DNA from: Candidatus Kerfeldbacteria bacterium
GTDB lineage: Bacteria; Patescibacteriota; Patescibacteriia; Veblenbacterales; UBA10138
Direction: 5' to 3'
Length of the DNA: 18,940 nucleotides
Assembly: GCA_016234305.1 (NCBI GenBank)
Contig: JACRFM010000065.1
Span: 1 to 18,940, forward strand
The first letter of the stretch is position 1; each line of letters opens with the position of its first letter. Positions 1 to 7,197 of the stretch are shown here, in pieces. The notes below the pieces were generated by a model. That model did not search any database. It was not told the origin of the DNA and worked only from the letters and a program-made list of their open reading frames with translations. A program made the position numbers and the translations under genes.

Positions 1-118
1 CTAAATAATACCCAATAACTCAACTAAGACTAACCCGAGTTAAGTCTTAATTTTCCTGATTTGGGAATTGTGGCTTTTTTAGGATTTAAGATTTAAGGTT
101 TAGGATTTCTAAATTTAT
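1..118. repeat. 118-bp direct repeat, copy 1 (contig end)
   Basis: Bases 1-118 recur without a mismatch at 450-567; after one mismatch the match runs on for five more bases. The unit is AT-rich and contains degenerate iterations of an 'aggattta' type motif. The window begins on the first base of the repeat, which suggests that the assembly broke at a multi-copy sequence. No reading frame of note. Confidence 0.93.
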
Positions 119-449
119 ATATTCCCACTACTTCTCTAGAGAAGTAATATAAGAGTCGCCGCTTAAGGCCTACGAGTCAGGCACTCTATACCCGCCTTCG
201 CTGGCGAGTGCTATGCTAAGCGGCCACAACACGCACTCGCCGGACGCTTAGGCGGGTGCCGCATTGCTAGCTGACTCTTCGGCATAGCGGCGGAGTAAAT
301 AATTAATTTTAATTAGGTTATATAAAAATTCAATTTTTCATTTTGACCCGCCTGCCAAAGCTAAAATCCTAAAAGATAGTCTAACTATTAATACGAGTAC
401 TGCGGTTAAAGAGCTACCAGCTAATCAAACAAGGCGAGCGGCGGGCAGG
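119..449. repeat. Highly palindromic spacer between the direct repeats
   Basis: No gene seen. Bases 129-146 are an 18-bp perfect palindrome (half TACTTCTCT). Bases 157-292 fold as nested inverted repeats: CGCCGCT (157-163) with AGCGGCG (286-292), GAGTCA (174-179) with TGACTC (272-277), ACCCGCCT (190-197) with AGGCGGGT (250-257) and GGCGAGTGC (203-211) with GCACTCGCC (233-241). A second unit is bounded by GCCTGCC (350-356) and GGCAGGC (444-450). This G+C-rich folded block between AT-rich direct repeats looks like a non-coding repeat element; its class is not recognised. Confidence 0.75.
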
Positions 450-567
450 CTAAATAATACCCAATAACTCAACTAAGACTAACCCGAGTTAAGTCTTAAT
501 TTTCCTGATTTGGGAATTGTGGCTTTTTTAGGATTTAAGATTTAAGGTTTAGGATTTCTAAATTTAT
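450..567. repeat. 118-bp direct repeat, copy 2
   Basis: Exact copy of bases 1-118, starting at the last base of the GGCAGGC arm of the preceding palindromic segment and ending 45 bases before the comM stop codon. Bases 568-612 hold nothing recognisable apart from AT-rich sequence. Confidence 0.93.
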
Positions 568-612
568 CTATTCAGCTGCCAATTTTCAATTTTGATATTT
601 ACATTTTCTAGA

Positions 613-2136
613 CTACTCATTCAGCCTGGGTCGATACTGCAGCGCCTCGGCAATATGCTCGGTTTTAACGTCCGCCACGGCCGCTAAATCGGCAATGGTA
701 CGAGCCACTTTCAAAACCCGGTGATAAACACGAGCTGACAAATGATAACGATTCACCGCCTGCCGCAATAAATCAATGGCCGGCGGCGGCAACTTTATTA
801 ATTTTTTTAAATCTGTCAGGTTCATGGCGGAATTAAGTTTGGTGGGATTATCCGTAAAACGGGCGACCTGCCGCTGCCGTGCCGCTCTGACTCGCCGGGC
901 CACTGTCTCGGAGTTTTCTCCAGCCGGCAGCTCTAATTTTTCAAAAGGCAAACGCGGCACCTGAACCTGCAAATCAAACCGGTCCAGCAGCGGACCGGAT
1001 AATCTACGCTGGTAGCGCCAAATTTGTCCGGGCAGACAAGTGCAAAGTTTAACCGGGTCGCCGGCAAATCCGCAAGGACAAGGATTCATAGCCGCAATCA
1101 ACACAAAACGGGCCGGAAACGAAACCGTACCGGCGGCGCGCGACACGGTAATCACGCCGTCTTCCAAGGGTTGGCGCAAACTTTCTAAAACAGAACGCGG
1201 AAATTCCGGTAGTTCATCCAGAAACAAAACTCCGCGATGAGCCAAAGAAATTTCTCCAGGACGAATATTTGAGCCGCCGCCCACCAGGGAAACTTCCGAA
1301 GCAGTATGATGCGGCGCGCGCCAGGGACGGGTACGGCGCAAAGTTGTGGTTTCAGTCAACAGACCGGCCACACTATAAATTTCCGTAACTTCCAAAATTT
1401 CGGCCCGATTCAAAGGCGTCAATAAATTAACCAAGGCCCGAGCCAACAAAGTCTTACCCGAACCAGGCGGACCGGACATCAGTAAATTATGTCCGCCGGC
1501 GGCGGCAATCTCCAGAGCACGCTTAGCCTGTTCCTGACCATGAATCTGAACTAAATCAAAATCGTTTAAAGCGGCCGCACTCGCCTCTGGCAAATTAGTT
1601 ACCGGCTGACGGGCAAGGGGTTTTTGTCCGCTCAAATGCTGCAAAATATCACTCAAGCCGGTAGCGCCATAAACTTCAATATTATCAACTAGCGCCGCCT
1701 CAACGGCATTGCCCGCCGGCACGAATAATTTTTTGAAACCTAAACGCGCCGCCGCTCGCGCCACCACTAGAACTCCTGGAACCGGACGGAGCAGACCATC
1801 CAAAGACAACTCACCCATAAACAGACAGTCCGGCCAATTCAGATTGGTTTTTAACTGCTGGCTGGCGAGAAGCAGCGCCAAGGCGATTGGCAAATCATAA
1901 GCTGAGCCTTCTTTTTTAACATCAGCCGGCGCTAAATTAACCGTAACTTTAGTACGAGGAAACTCGCACTGACAATTCTTTAAGGCTGACCGCACCCGCT
2001 CCCTGGCCTCCTCCACGGCTTTATCCGGCAAACCCACAATAAATATACCCGGCAATTGAGTGGAAACATCTGCCTCCACTTCAATGGGGATAGCTGACAG
2101 CCCGGCCACGTGGGCGGTAAAAACTTTAGCTGACAT
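613..2136 (-). CDS. comM: ComM/YifB family AAA+ ATPase (Mg-chelatase-like)
   Basis: A 507-residue protein, the usual length for the family. It has an N-terminal ribosomal-S5-type fold (about 1-170), a central Mg-chelatase ChlI-like AAA+ domain and a C-terminal lid. Walker A is GPPGSGKT (222-229), Walker B is LFLDEL (304-309), and the sensor region has MNPCPCG followed by CTC (Cys353, 355, 365, 367). In transformable bacteria ComM is a helicase that helps branch migration of incoming DNA during natural transformation; with pilT in the same window, a DNA-uptake role is plausible but inferred. It reads away from lspA across a 201-bp gap filled by a palindromic repeat. A GGGAGGG run lies about 23 bases before the ATG, too far for a normal ribosome site. 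Stop is TAG. Confidence 0.95.
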   Translation of the reverse strand: MSAKVFTAHVAGLSAIPIEVEADVSTQLPGIFIVGLPDKAVEEARERVRSALKNCQCEFPRTKVTVNLAPADVKKEGSAYDLPIALALLLASQQLKTNLNWPDCLFMGELSLDGLLRPVPGVLVVARAAARLGFKKLFVPAGNAVEAALVDNIEVYGATGLSDILQHLSGQKPLARQPVTNLPEASAAALNDFDLVQIHGQEQAKRALEIAAAGGHNLLMSGPPGSGKTLLARALVNLLTPLNRAEILEVTEIYSVAGLLTETTTLRRTRPWRAPHHTASEVSLVGGGSNIRPGEISLAHRGVLFLDELPEFPRSVLESLRQPLEDGVITVSRAAGTVSFPARFVLIAAMNPCPCGFAGDPVKLCTCLPGQIWRYQRRLSGPLLDRFDLQVQVPRLPFEKLELPAGENSETVARRVRAARQRQVARFTDNPTKLNSAMNLTDLKKLIKLPPPAIDLLRQAVNRYHLSARVYHRVLKVARTIADLAAVADVKTEHIAEALQYRPRLNE

Positions 2137-2180
2137 AAAATCTAAACAAAATAAAAACCCTCCCTTTTATTTATGAATTT

Positions 2181-2343
2181 CTTTGAATTACGAAATTCGC
2201 TTGACTCGTCATTCTGAAGGAGTTCGCCGCGGCGAACGACCGAAGAATCTTACAGCATCAAATAAAATTTAGATTCCTCGCTATGACTCGTCTGATGAGT
2301 CGGCTACTTCAGAATGACTGGCGGGATATTTCGTAACTCAAAG
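2181..2343. repeat. Palindromic MITE-like intergenic repeat
   Basis: Outer arms CTTTGAATTACGAAAT (2181-2196) and ATTTCGTAACTCAAAG (2328-2343) are inverted repeats with one mismatch. Inner arms GTCATTCTGAAG (2208-2219) and CTTCAGAATGAC (2307-2318) are exact. Inside are a 16-bp palindrome of half GTTCGCCG and an AGAATCT/AGATTC pair. The motif GTCATTCTGA...GAAGAATCT resembles dispersed hairpin repeats seen in many bacterial genomes (from memory, not searched). The right outer arm covers the lspA stop and last codon, so the repeat abuts or supplies the 3' end of that gene. No target-site duplication was identified. Confidence 0.75.
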
Positions 2344-2802
2344 TAAATTTGTAATCCTCCTTGAGGCAGTTTTCCGCCAATTAACCGAAACTATCAAAAT
2401 TAAACCAATTAATAAATAGATATCCGCCAAATTAAAATATAAACTGTCAGCTAAAGAAAAAGTATCAATCACGCCACCCACCTCCAAACGGTCATAAAGA
2501 TTACTGAGTCCGCCAATCAATAAAAAATCTGCGCCGAGAAAGCCTTTAATTAAACCGCGCCGCCAACTATAAACCGCCAGACCAACAACCAAGGTGAGCG
2601 CTAATAAACTCAAAACCAGAATCAGCCACGGAGCCACCGGCAAATTAAAAATCGCCTGCTTGTTAAGACTAAAAACAAAATAAAAAAAACCTTCCTGTTC
2701 AACTGCCTCTGATTTAATAACTTGTTGTTTAAGCCAACGGTCAAGTAACCACAAACCGATAATTAACAAACCAGACCAGAACGATAACCTCGGTTTAATC
2801 AT
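2338..2802 (-). CDS. lspA: Lipoprotein signal peptidase (signal peptidase II)
   Basis: A 154-residue polytopic membrane aspartyl protease that cleaves signal peptides of lipidated prolipoproteins. Four hydrophobic segments are visible (about 9-20, 58-79, 88-99, 126-141). Family motifs are present: SLNKQAIF (45-52), GGLSNLYDRL then GGVIDTF with catalytic-type Asp113, and FNLADIYLL with Asp127. Its ATG overlaps the end of the upstream zinc-finger gene by 4 bases, so the two are translationally coupled. The 3' end (stop TGA) lies inside the palindromic repeat at 2181-2343, so the last residues may have been altered by that repeat. The conserved core is intact. Confidence 0.93.
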   Translation of the reverse strand: MIKPRLSFWSGLLIIGLWLLDRWLKQQVIKSEAVEQEGFFYFVFSLNKQAIFNLPVAPWLILVLSLLALTLVVGLAVYSWRRGLIKGFLGADFLLIGGLSNLYDRLEVGGVIDTFSLADSLYFNLADIYLLIGLILIVSVNWRKTASRRITNLL

Positions 2803-3170
2803 TTTCTTTGCAGTTGCTTGGTCTTACAAGCCATACACGAACTTGATTCCGGCCGGGCCCGCAGCCGACGCACGTCAATTTCCTGTCCGCAATATTTACA
2901 TATGCCATAGGTACCGGCGCCAACGCGTACCAAAGCTTGATGAACATCATCCAAAGCTTCTTCTAAAGTATGCTTCAAAGCTAAGTTGTCAGAAAAGGTA
3001 GCCACCTCGGCCGCATTTTCATCTTCCTTGTCACCATAATCAGGAAAACCAGCTTCCAGCTCATGAGCTGAACCGCTGTCATGGCGACCAAACTTTTGCA
3101 ATTCAGCTTCTAATTTGGCCTTGGTTTGTTCCAAAGATTGTCTTAATTCACTGATGATTTTTTTGTCCAT
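2799..3170 (-). CDS. DksA/TraR family C4-type zinc-finger protein
   Basis: A 123-residue protein with an N-terminal coiled-coil helix (about 1-28), an acidic middle (DYGDKEDENAAE, 44-55), a second helix (60-82) and a C-terminal zinc finger with Cys91, Cys94, Cys112 and Cys115 (CKYC...CMAC). DksA/TraR proteins insert their coiled coil into the RNA polymerase secondary channel and alter initiation; in CPR and Firmicutes many short relatives are uncharacterised. The exact DksA role is therefore inference. It is the first gene of a pair with lspA (4-base overlap). An extended -10 promoter lies 37 bases upstream of the ATG. No clear Shine-Dalgarno is seen. Confidence 0.9.
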   Translation of the reverse strand: MDKKIISELRQSLEQTKAKLEAELQKFGRHDSGSAHELEAGFPDYGDKEDENAAEVATFSDNLALKHTLEEALDDVHQALVRVGAGTYGICKYCGQEIDVRRLRARPESSSCMACKTKQLQRK

Positions 3171-3207
3171 AGATTTGCCGCTACACCGCTATATTTGAGA
3201 TACAAAA

Positions 3208-3213
3208 ATTATA
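3208..3213 (-). promoter_or_regulatory. -10 element of the dksA-like/lspA operon
   Basis: On the minus strand this reads TATAAT preceded by TGC, a perfect extended -10, 37 bases before the zinc-finger gene ATG. No good -35 is seen at the normal spacing, consistent with an extended -10 promoter. Confidence 0.6.
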
Positions 3214-3360
3214 GCACCAACCAACTAAAGAGAAAAGGGTTCTAGGTTAAGCCTAATTAGCCCAAGTTTAGCCCAAGTGGAAACGTGAAGCTATGCAGTG
3301 AACACACTAGTCAAGGCGGAAGTAACCACCAGCAGTTTTTAGGCGGAGAAAAATAAAGAC

Positions 3361-3386
3361 AAACAAAAAGGCGCCAATCAGGCGCC
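3361..3386 (-). terminator. Rho-independent terminator of the structured RNA
   Basis: Stem GGCGCC (3381-3386) and GGCGCC (3370-3375) with a 5-base loop, followed on the minus strand by TTTTTGTTT (3369-3361). The distal arm can instead pair over 11 bp with 3416-3426, so the 3' end has two alternative folds. Confidence 0.8.
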
Positions 3387-3722
3387 CTTTAAAAAATCAA
3401 TGTATTAAATGGCGAGATTGGCGCCTGGTACGACGTTCGTCCTACCTATAGAACCACTGTATATTTATTAGTAGCTCTTTAGGATGTATCCATCGAACGC
3501 CTTAGGCGCATACACTGGCTTTTTAAAGAGTACGCATTATCTCTACCGTCCGGTTGGTCAGATTATTAATAATAATCCGCCGAATGTTTTTGTTTTTGTT
3601 TTGAAATTTTATTTTTTATTTGAAACCGCCACCAGTTAGCGGCGAAAAAGGAAAGTAGAGAAGGATTAAGCCCTAAGCTTTCTAAGACCCAAGCCTTAAC
3701 TACCATGCTTTTTTAAGTAACA
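3361..3722 (-). ncRNA. Stand-alone structured RNA gene of unknown family (about 360 nt)
   Basis: No credible reading frame, but a near-consensus promoter at one end (3728-3756) and a GGCGCC hairpin followed by a T-rich run at the other. Internal helices on the transcript are dense. CTCTTTA (3475-3481) pairs with TAAAGAG (3524-3530), enclosing TGTAT/ATACA and CGCC/GGCG stems. GGTA-GACG (3427-3435) pairs with CGTC-TACC (3438-3446). AGGCGCCAATC (3369-3379) pairs with GATTGGCGCCT (3416-3426). CGCC (3627-3630) pairs with GGCG (3641-3644). I looked for RNase P RNA (GAGGAAAGTCC-type core), tmRNA (tRNA-like ends, tag reading frame) and 6S features and did not find them. Length suits a housekeeping RNA. 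Identity unknown. Confidence 0.65.
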
Positions 3723-3727
3723 AACTT

Positions 3728-3756
3728 AGTATAGCACACTTTTTTGCTTTGGTCAA
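3728..3756 (-). promoter_or_regulatory. Sigma70-type promoter of the structured RNA
   Basis: Minus-strand TTGACC (3751-3756), a spacer of exactly 17, and TATACT (3728-3733) with an upstream TGC extended -10. The expected start is near 3721. It is among the strongest promoters in the window and faces no protein-coding start, which is the main argument that 3361-3722 is an RNA gene. Confidence 0.8.
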
Positions 3757-3820
3757 TGGTCAAAATTTAGCTAATCTTAAAGAAAAATCAAAATAAGACC
3801 TTGAGCAATATTATTACTCA

Positions 3821-3849
3821 TTATCCACAAATATAACAATTTATCCACA
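3821..3849 (+). other. Pair of perfect DnaA boxes in an AT-rich stretch
   Basis: TTATCCACA occurs at 3821-3829 and again at 3841-3849, same orientation, 20 bases apart. This is the exact E. coli consensus. The surrounding 3720-3860 is AT-rich. The site lies between the pnp terminator and the promoter of the structured RNA. It could titrate DnaA, regulate the RNA gene or be part of an origin; none of these is shown by the sequence alone. Confidence 0.55.
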
Positions 3850-3858
3850 GCCTAAACA

Positions 3859-3891
3859 AATACCCGACACGTAACATAAGTGCCGGGTATT
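3859..3891 (-). terminator. Hairpin terminator after pnp
   Basis: AATACCCGACAC (3859-3870) pairs with GTGCCGGGTATT (3880-3891), 12 bp with one G-U pair on the minus-strand RNA, followed by TTTGTTT. It lies 24 bases after the pnp stop codon. Confidence 0.7.
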
Positions 3892-3914
3892 GAGTTTAAA
3901 GTAACTATAAAGAC

Positions 3915-6125
3915 TTAACGGCCGCGGCGGTTAAAACCGCCAGAGCGTTGCGGCCGGCGTGGACGCTCAAAGTTATTGTCGCCCTGTCCGTCGTAACCTT
4001 CTGGTTTAGGCAATAATTGCTTATGGGATAAATTAATCCGGCCCATATCATCTATCTCCATAACCTTAACTTCCAGAGTATCACCCACCTTAACTGCGTC
4101 TTCAATATTATTTACTCGCTGCCAAGACAGTTCAGAAATATGAACCAAGCCTTCTTGCTTAGGCAAGACTTCCACAAAAGCGCCAAAATTCATCAACCTG
4201 GTTACTTTGCCGGTAAAAACTTCGCCGACTTCAACTTCACGGGTAATATTTTTTATCCAGTCAATGGCCTTTTGCGCCGCTTCGGCACTGACCGAAGTCA
4301 CCATCACCAAACCATCGTCCTCAATATCAATAGTTACGCCGGTGGCGTCAATAATTTCATTAATCATTTTACCACCCGGGCCAATGACATCACGAATTTT
4401 ATCCACCGGAATATTAAACGAAGTAATGCGCGGCGCAAAGGGTGACATTTCCGGACGGGGCGCGCTGATAGTTTGCGCCATGGTTGCCAGAATTTTTTCT
4501 CGGGCGGCGCGCGCTTTAACTAACGTCTCGCTGACTATCTGGTCAGGAATACCACCGAGTTTAATATCCAGCTGAATGGCGGTCACGCCCCGGGCCGTGC
4601 CGGCCACTTTAAAATCCATATCACCAGAATGGTCTTCAATTCCTTGGATATCAGTCAGAATGCGGTAACGCGATTTATCATTCGGGTCAGTAATTAGTCC
4701 CATGGCAATACCCGCGACCGGCGCACTGATAGGCACACCGGCGTCCATGAGCGCCAAACTGGAACCGCAAATTGAAGCCTGCGATGAAGAGCCGTTAGAT
4801 GACAAGACTTCCGACACCACGCGAATGGTGTAAGGAAAAGTGGCCTTGTCCGTTGGTATGACTGGCTCTAGAGCTTTCTCTACCAAAGCGCCATGACCAA
4901 TTTCGCGGCGGCCGGGCGAACGAACCGGCTTGGCCTCACCCACTGAAAATCCTGGAAAATTATAATGGTGCATAAAACGCTTTTTACCATCTTCCTCCAT
5001 ACCGTCAAGCGTCTGCTCGTCGCTCGGCGAACCCAGGGTAACCACCGACAATACCTGAGTTTCACCGCGCTGGAATAAACCGCTGCCGTGAGTGCGCGGC
5101 AAAATAGCCACCGTGCTGCTCAGCGGGCGAATTTCATCAAGCGTACGTCCGTCAACCCTGATGCCTTTAGACAAAACCAATTCCCGAGCGGCTTTATCCA
5201 AATATTCTTGAACCAAACCAACTCCTTGAACTCGCGCCTCTTTAGACACGTCATTATCAGCTTTCAAAGTTTCGTCTAGACCAGCAGTTATTTCGGCCAA
5301 AGCCTGACGATAAGCCTCTTTGCCTCTCCTCGCGAATAAGGTCTCAAACTTACCCTGCAAATAAGCGGCCACTTTGGAATGTAATTTAGTTTCCGCTTCA
5401 GCCTCTTCGGCATCCGGAGCTAAATCAGCCCGTTTAGCCTGACCAACCGCCGCCACTATCTCTTTGATAAACGGGAAAAGCCGGGCCAGGTGCTTGTGAC
5501 CAAAATTAATAGCCTCAGTCATAACCTCTTCGGGAATTTCCCGGGCTGAGGCCTCAATCATCACCACTTCTGTTTCCGTACCGGCCACAAACACTTCCAA
5601 GTCGGATTTTAAACGCGCTTCATAAGACGGATTTAAAACCCACTCGCCGTTAATCCGGCCAACTCGGGCGGCGGCCACTGGCCCACCCCAAGGAATTGGC
5701 GAAATGGCAAGTGCCAAGGATGCCCCGAGGAGCGAGGGTACGTCCGGGTCGTTCTCCTGGTCAACTGACAAAACTGTGGCTACCACCTGCACATCGCGGC
5801 GCTCCGACTCGCGGAAAAACGGCCTGAGCGAACGGTCTATCAAACGGGAATTCAGTACAGCCTCGTCAGTCGGTCGGCCCTCGCGTTTAATAAAACGCGA
5901 ACCTTTAATTTTCCCGGCCGCGTATAAACGCTCTTCATAATCCACTGTTAAAGGAAAGTAATCTATACCCTCCCGCGGGCTAGGAGCTTGCACGGCGGTA
6001 GCCAAAATCACCGTATCGCCATATTGTACGGTGCAAGCGCCATGAGCCTGACCAGCCAGGCGGCCCACCTCCACGCGCAGACTGCGTCCGGCTAATTCAT
6101 GCTCAAATATTTTTACTTCCGACAT
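3915..6125 (-). CDS. pnp: Polyribonucleotide nucleotidyltransferase (PNPase)
   Basis: A 736-residue phosphorolytic 3'-5' exoribonuclease of the RNA degradation machinery. Domains in order: first RNase PH (about 10-145), an all-helical linker (240-315), second RNase PH (320-550) with the GIEDHSGDMDF active-site region (495-505), KH domain with GPGGKMI (582-588) and S1 domain (632-705, starting VGEVFTGKV). The tail after the S1 domain is short and Arg/Gly-rich (FERPRRPQRSGGFNRRGR), as in other PNPases that bind RNA. Length is typical. It follows rpsO and the NYN gene on the same strand, the common rpsO-pnp order. A 164-base leader with a long hairpin precedes it, reminiscent of the RNase III-processed autoregulatory leader of E. 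coli pnp. AAGGGA lies about 10 bases before the ATG. Confidence 0.97.
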   Translation of the reverse strand: MSEVKIFEHELAGRSLRVEVGRLAGQAHGACTVQYGDTVILATAVQAPSPREGIDYFPLTVDYEERLYAAGKIKGSRFIKREGRPTDEAVLNSRLIDRSLRPFFRESERRDVQVVATVLSVDQENDPDVPSLLGASLALAISPIPWGGPVAAARVGRINGEWVLNPSYEARLKSDLEVFVAGTETEVVMIEASAREIPEEVMTEAINFGHKHLARLFPFIKEIVAAVGQAKRADLAPDAEEAEAETKLHSKVAAYLQGKFETLFARRGKEAYRQALAEITAGLDETLKADNDVSKEARVQGVGLVQEYLDKAARELVLSKGIRVDGRTLDEIRPLSSTVAILPRTHGSGLFQRGETQVLSVVTLGSPSDEQTLDGMEEDGKKRFMHHYNFPGFSVGEAKPVRSPGRREIGHGALVEKALEPVIPTDKATFPYTIRVVSEVLSSNGSSSQASICGSSLALMDAGVPISAPVAGIAMGLITDPNDKSRYRILTDIQGIEDHSGDMDFKVAGTARGVTAIQLDIKLGGIPDQIVSETLVKARAAREKILATMAQTISAPRPEMSPFAPRITSFNIPVDKIRDVIGPGGKMINEIIDATGVTIDIEDDGLVMVTSVSAEAAQKAIDWIKNITREVEVGEVFTGKVTRLMNFGAFVEVLPKQEGLVHISELSWQRVNNIEDAVKVGDTLEVKVMEIDDMGRINLSHKQLLPKPEGYDGQGDNNFERPRRPQRSGGFNRRGR

Positions 6126-6142
6126 AGTTCATTATTCCCTTA

Positions 6143-6267
6143 TTAATCAAACAAGTAGGGGAAATAATGAAGCTTGGTTATTTGAAAAGAACTAATTTAA
6201 GTGCCAGCCGACACTTAAAATAATTCTCTTCAAATAACGCTCGGACTAATTCCGCTTGTCTGATTAA
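6143..6267 (-). promoter_or_regulatory. Long nested hairpin in the pnp leader
   Basis: Three concentric stems: TTAATCAAACAAG (6143-6155) with CTTGTCTGATTAA (6255-6267, one mismatch), TTATTTGAA (6178-6186) with TTCAAATAA (6229-6237), and TTTAAGTG (6196-6203) with CACTTAAA (6212-6219) around an 8-base loop. No T-run follows, so it is not an intrinsic terminator. In the pnp transcript this would be a long imperfect duplex just before the start codon, a plausible RNase III target and autoregulation site by analogy with E. coli. Confidence 0.65.
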
Positions 6268-6289
6268 AACTAATAAATAAATTTTTAAA

Positions 6290-6823
6290 TTATTTTTTAC
6301 CCGGTTTGGTTTTGGTAGCCAGCCCTGAACGAAACAAGAATTTATTCAATTGGGTGGTCAAATCAAAATAATCATCAGCTTGCTCCACTAACTTATTGGA
6401 GACCGTATCGCCGAAAGCTATGACTTCAACCCGCTGGCCTAAAAACTGCAAAAATTGCACCAACGGCACAAAATCACCGTCACCGGTTACCAGCACGATC
6501 GCGTCGAGCTTGGGAGCCATGGAAATAGCGTCAATGGCTATACCAATATCCCAGTCGCCTTTTTTGGCGCCACCCACAAAAACTTGCAAGTCCTTCATTT
6601 TCAATTCAAAACCTTGTTTATCCAAGGCTTCAAAAAATTTAGCCTCTTCCGGAGCTTCAGCCTTAATCACGTAAGCAATGGCCCGAATCAATTTACGCCC
6701 GGCCACCGCCTGCTCCAAAATACTACCAAAGTTAACTCGCGCGCCGTATAAATTACGCGCTGAGTAATACATATTCTGCACGTCTATAAAAACGCCGACG
6801 CGCTGGTCCTTGTGTTTCAACAT
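6290..6823 (-). CDS. NYN-domain (LabA/DUF88-like) putative RNase
   Basis: A 177-residue single-domain protein of the NYN branch of the PIN-like nuclease fold. Metal-binding acidic residues are visible: Asp14 and Asn17 in VFIDVQNMYY, Asp92 and Asp98 in DWDIGIAIDA, and Asp115 and Asp117 in LVTGDGDFVPLV. The basic tail (ATKTKPGKK) could contact RNA. It is placed 20 bases after rpsO and 164 bases before pnp on the same strand, so it probably shares a transcript with a ribosomal protein and an exoribonuclease, fitting a role in RNA turnover. The substrate is unknown. No Shine-Dalgarno is evident before the ATG. Confidence 0.88.
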   Translation of the reverse strand: MLKHKDQRVGVFIDVQNMYYSARNLYGARVNFGSILEQAVAGRKLIRAIAYVIKAEAPEEAKFFEALDKQGFELKMKDLQVFVGGAKKGDWDIGIAIDAISMAPKLDAIVLVTGDGDFVPLVQFLQFLGQRVEVIAFGDTVSNKLVEQADDYFDLTTQLNKFLFRSGLATKTKPGKK

Positions 6824-6843
6824 ACTAAATAATAATTTTACAC

Positions 6844-7179
6844 TTAGGCCAATTCCTCAACTGGCATCTCCTCGTCCGGCGTCTCACCCAAACTTTCCGC
6901 CACCGCCGAAATTTTAACCTTAATTTTTAATTTTTTGACCAATTGGGAAAAGCTCTCCAAATCATCGCGTTGTAAAAATTTTAACAAACGGCGGCGCTGG
7001 CTGACTTTCTTAATAAGCCCGCGCCGGGAGGAAAAATCTTTTTTGTGGCTTTGCAGGTGCTCGGTCAAACGATTGATCTCTTCGGTCAAAATGGCAATCT
7101 GCACCTCGGCCGAACCAGTATCCTGGTCATGAGTCTTAAACTTTTTGATGATCTTATCCTTGGTTTCTTTATCGAGCAT
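6844..7179 (-). CDS. rpsO: Ribosomal protein S15
   Basis: A 111-residue 30S subunit protein that binds the central domain of 16S rRNA. The core (about 1-88) carries the S15 signature region HLQSHKKDFSSRRGL and VSQRRRLLKFLQ. I start at 7179 (MLDKETKDKI) rather than 51 bases upstream because AAGGGAG (7185-7191) is ideally placed before this ATG and the alignment with S15 begins here. An acidic tail (about 20 residues, SLGETPDEEMPVEELA) extends beyond the usual 89 residues. First gene of the rpsO-NYN-pnp cluster, with a consensus promoter and a structured leader. Confidence 0.96.
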   Translation of the reverse strand: MLDKETKDKIIKKFKTHDQDTGSAEVQIAILTEEINRLTEHLQSHKKDFSSRRGLIKKVSQRRRLLKFLQRDDLESFSQLVKKLKIKVKISAVAESLGETPDEEMPVEELA

Positions 7180-7197
7180 AATTGCTCCCTTTCCGTA

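Noticed and set aside
1..567. CRISPR array.
   Set aside because: Only two long copies (118 bp) with a palindromic 331-bp spacer; no short regular repeats and no cas genes anywhere in the window.
3241..3345. Possible SRP RNA: GTCAAGGCGGAAG followed by AGCAG resembles the 4.5S domain IV loop.
   Set aside because: The tetraloop-closing helix does not form, there are extra bases between GGAAG and AGCAG, and no plus-strand promoter or terminator frames it.
3720..3860. Chromosomal origin suggested by two DnaA boxes in AT-rich DNA.
   Set aside because: Only two boxes, no dnaA/dnaN/rpmH nearby, and the change of gene direction lies at about 7300, not here. Kept as DnaA boxes only.
4880..5065. Small reading frames inside pnp, comM, ppcA and other genes.
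   Set aside because: They lie in other frames of well-supported genes, have no family features and no expression signals.
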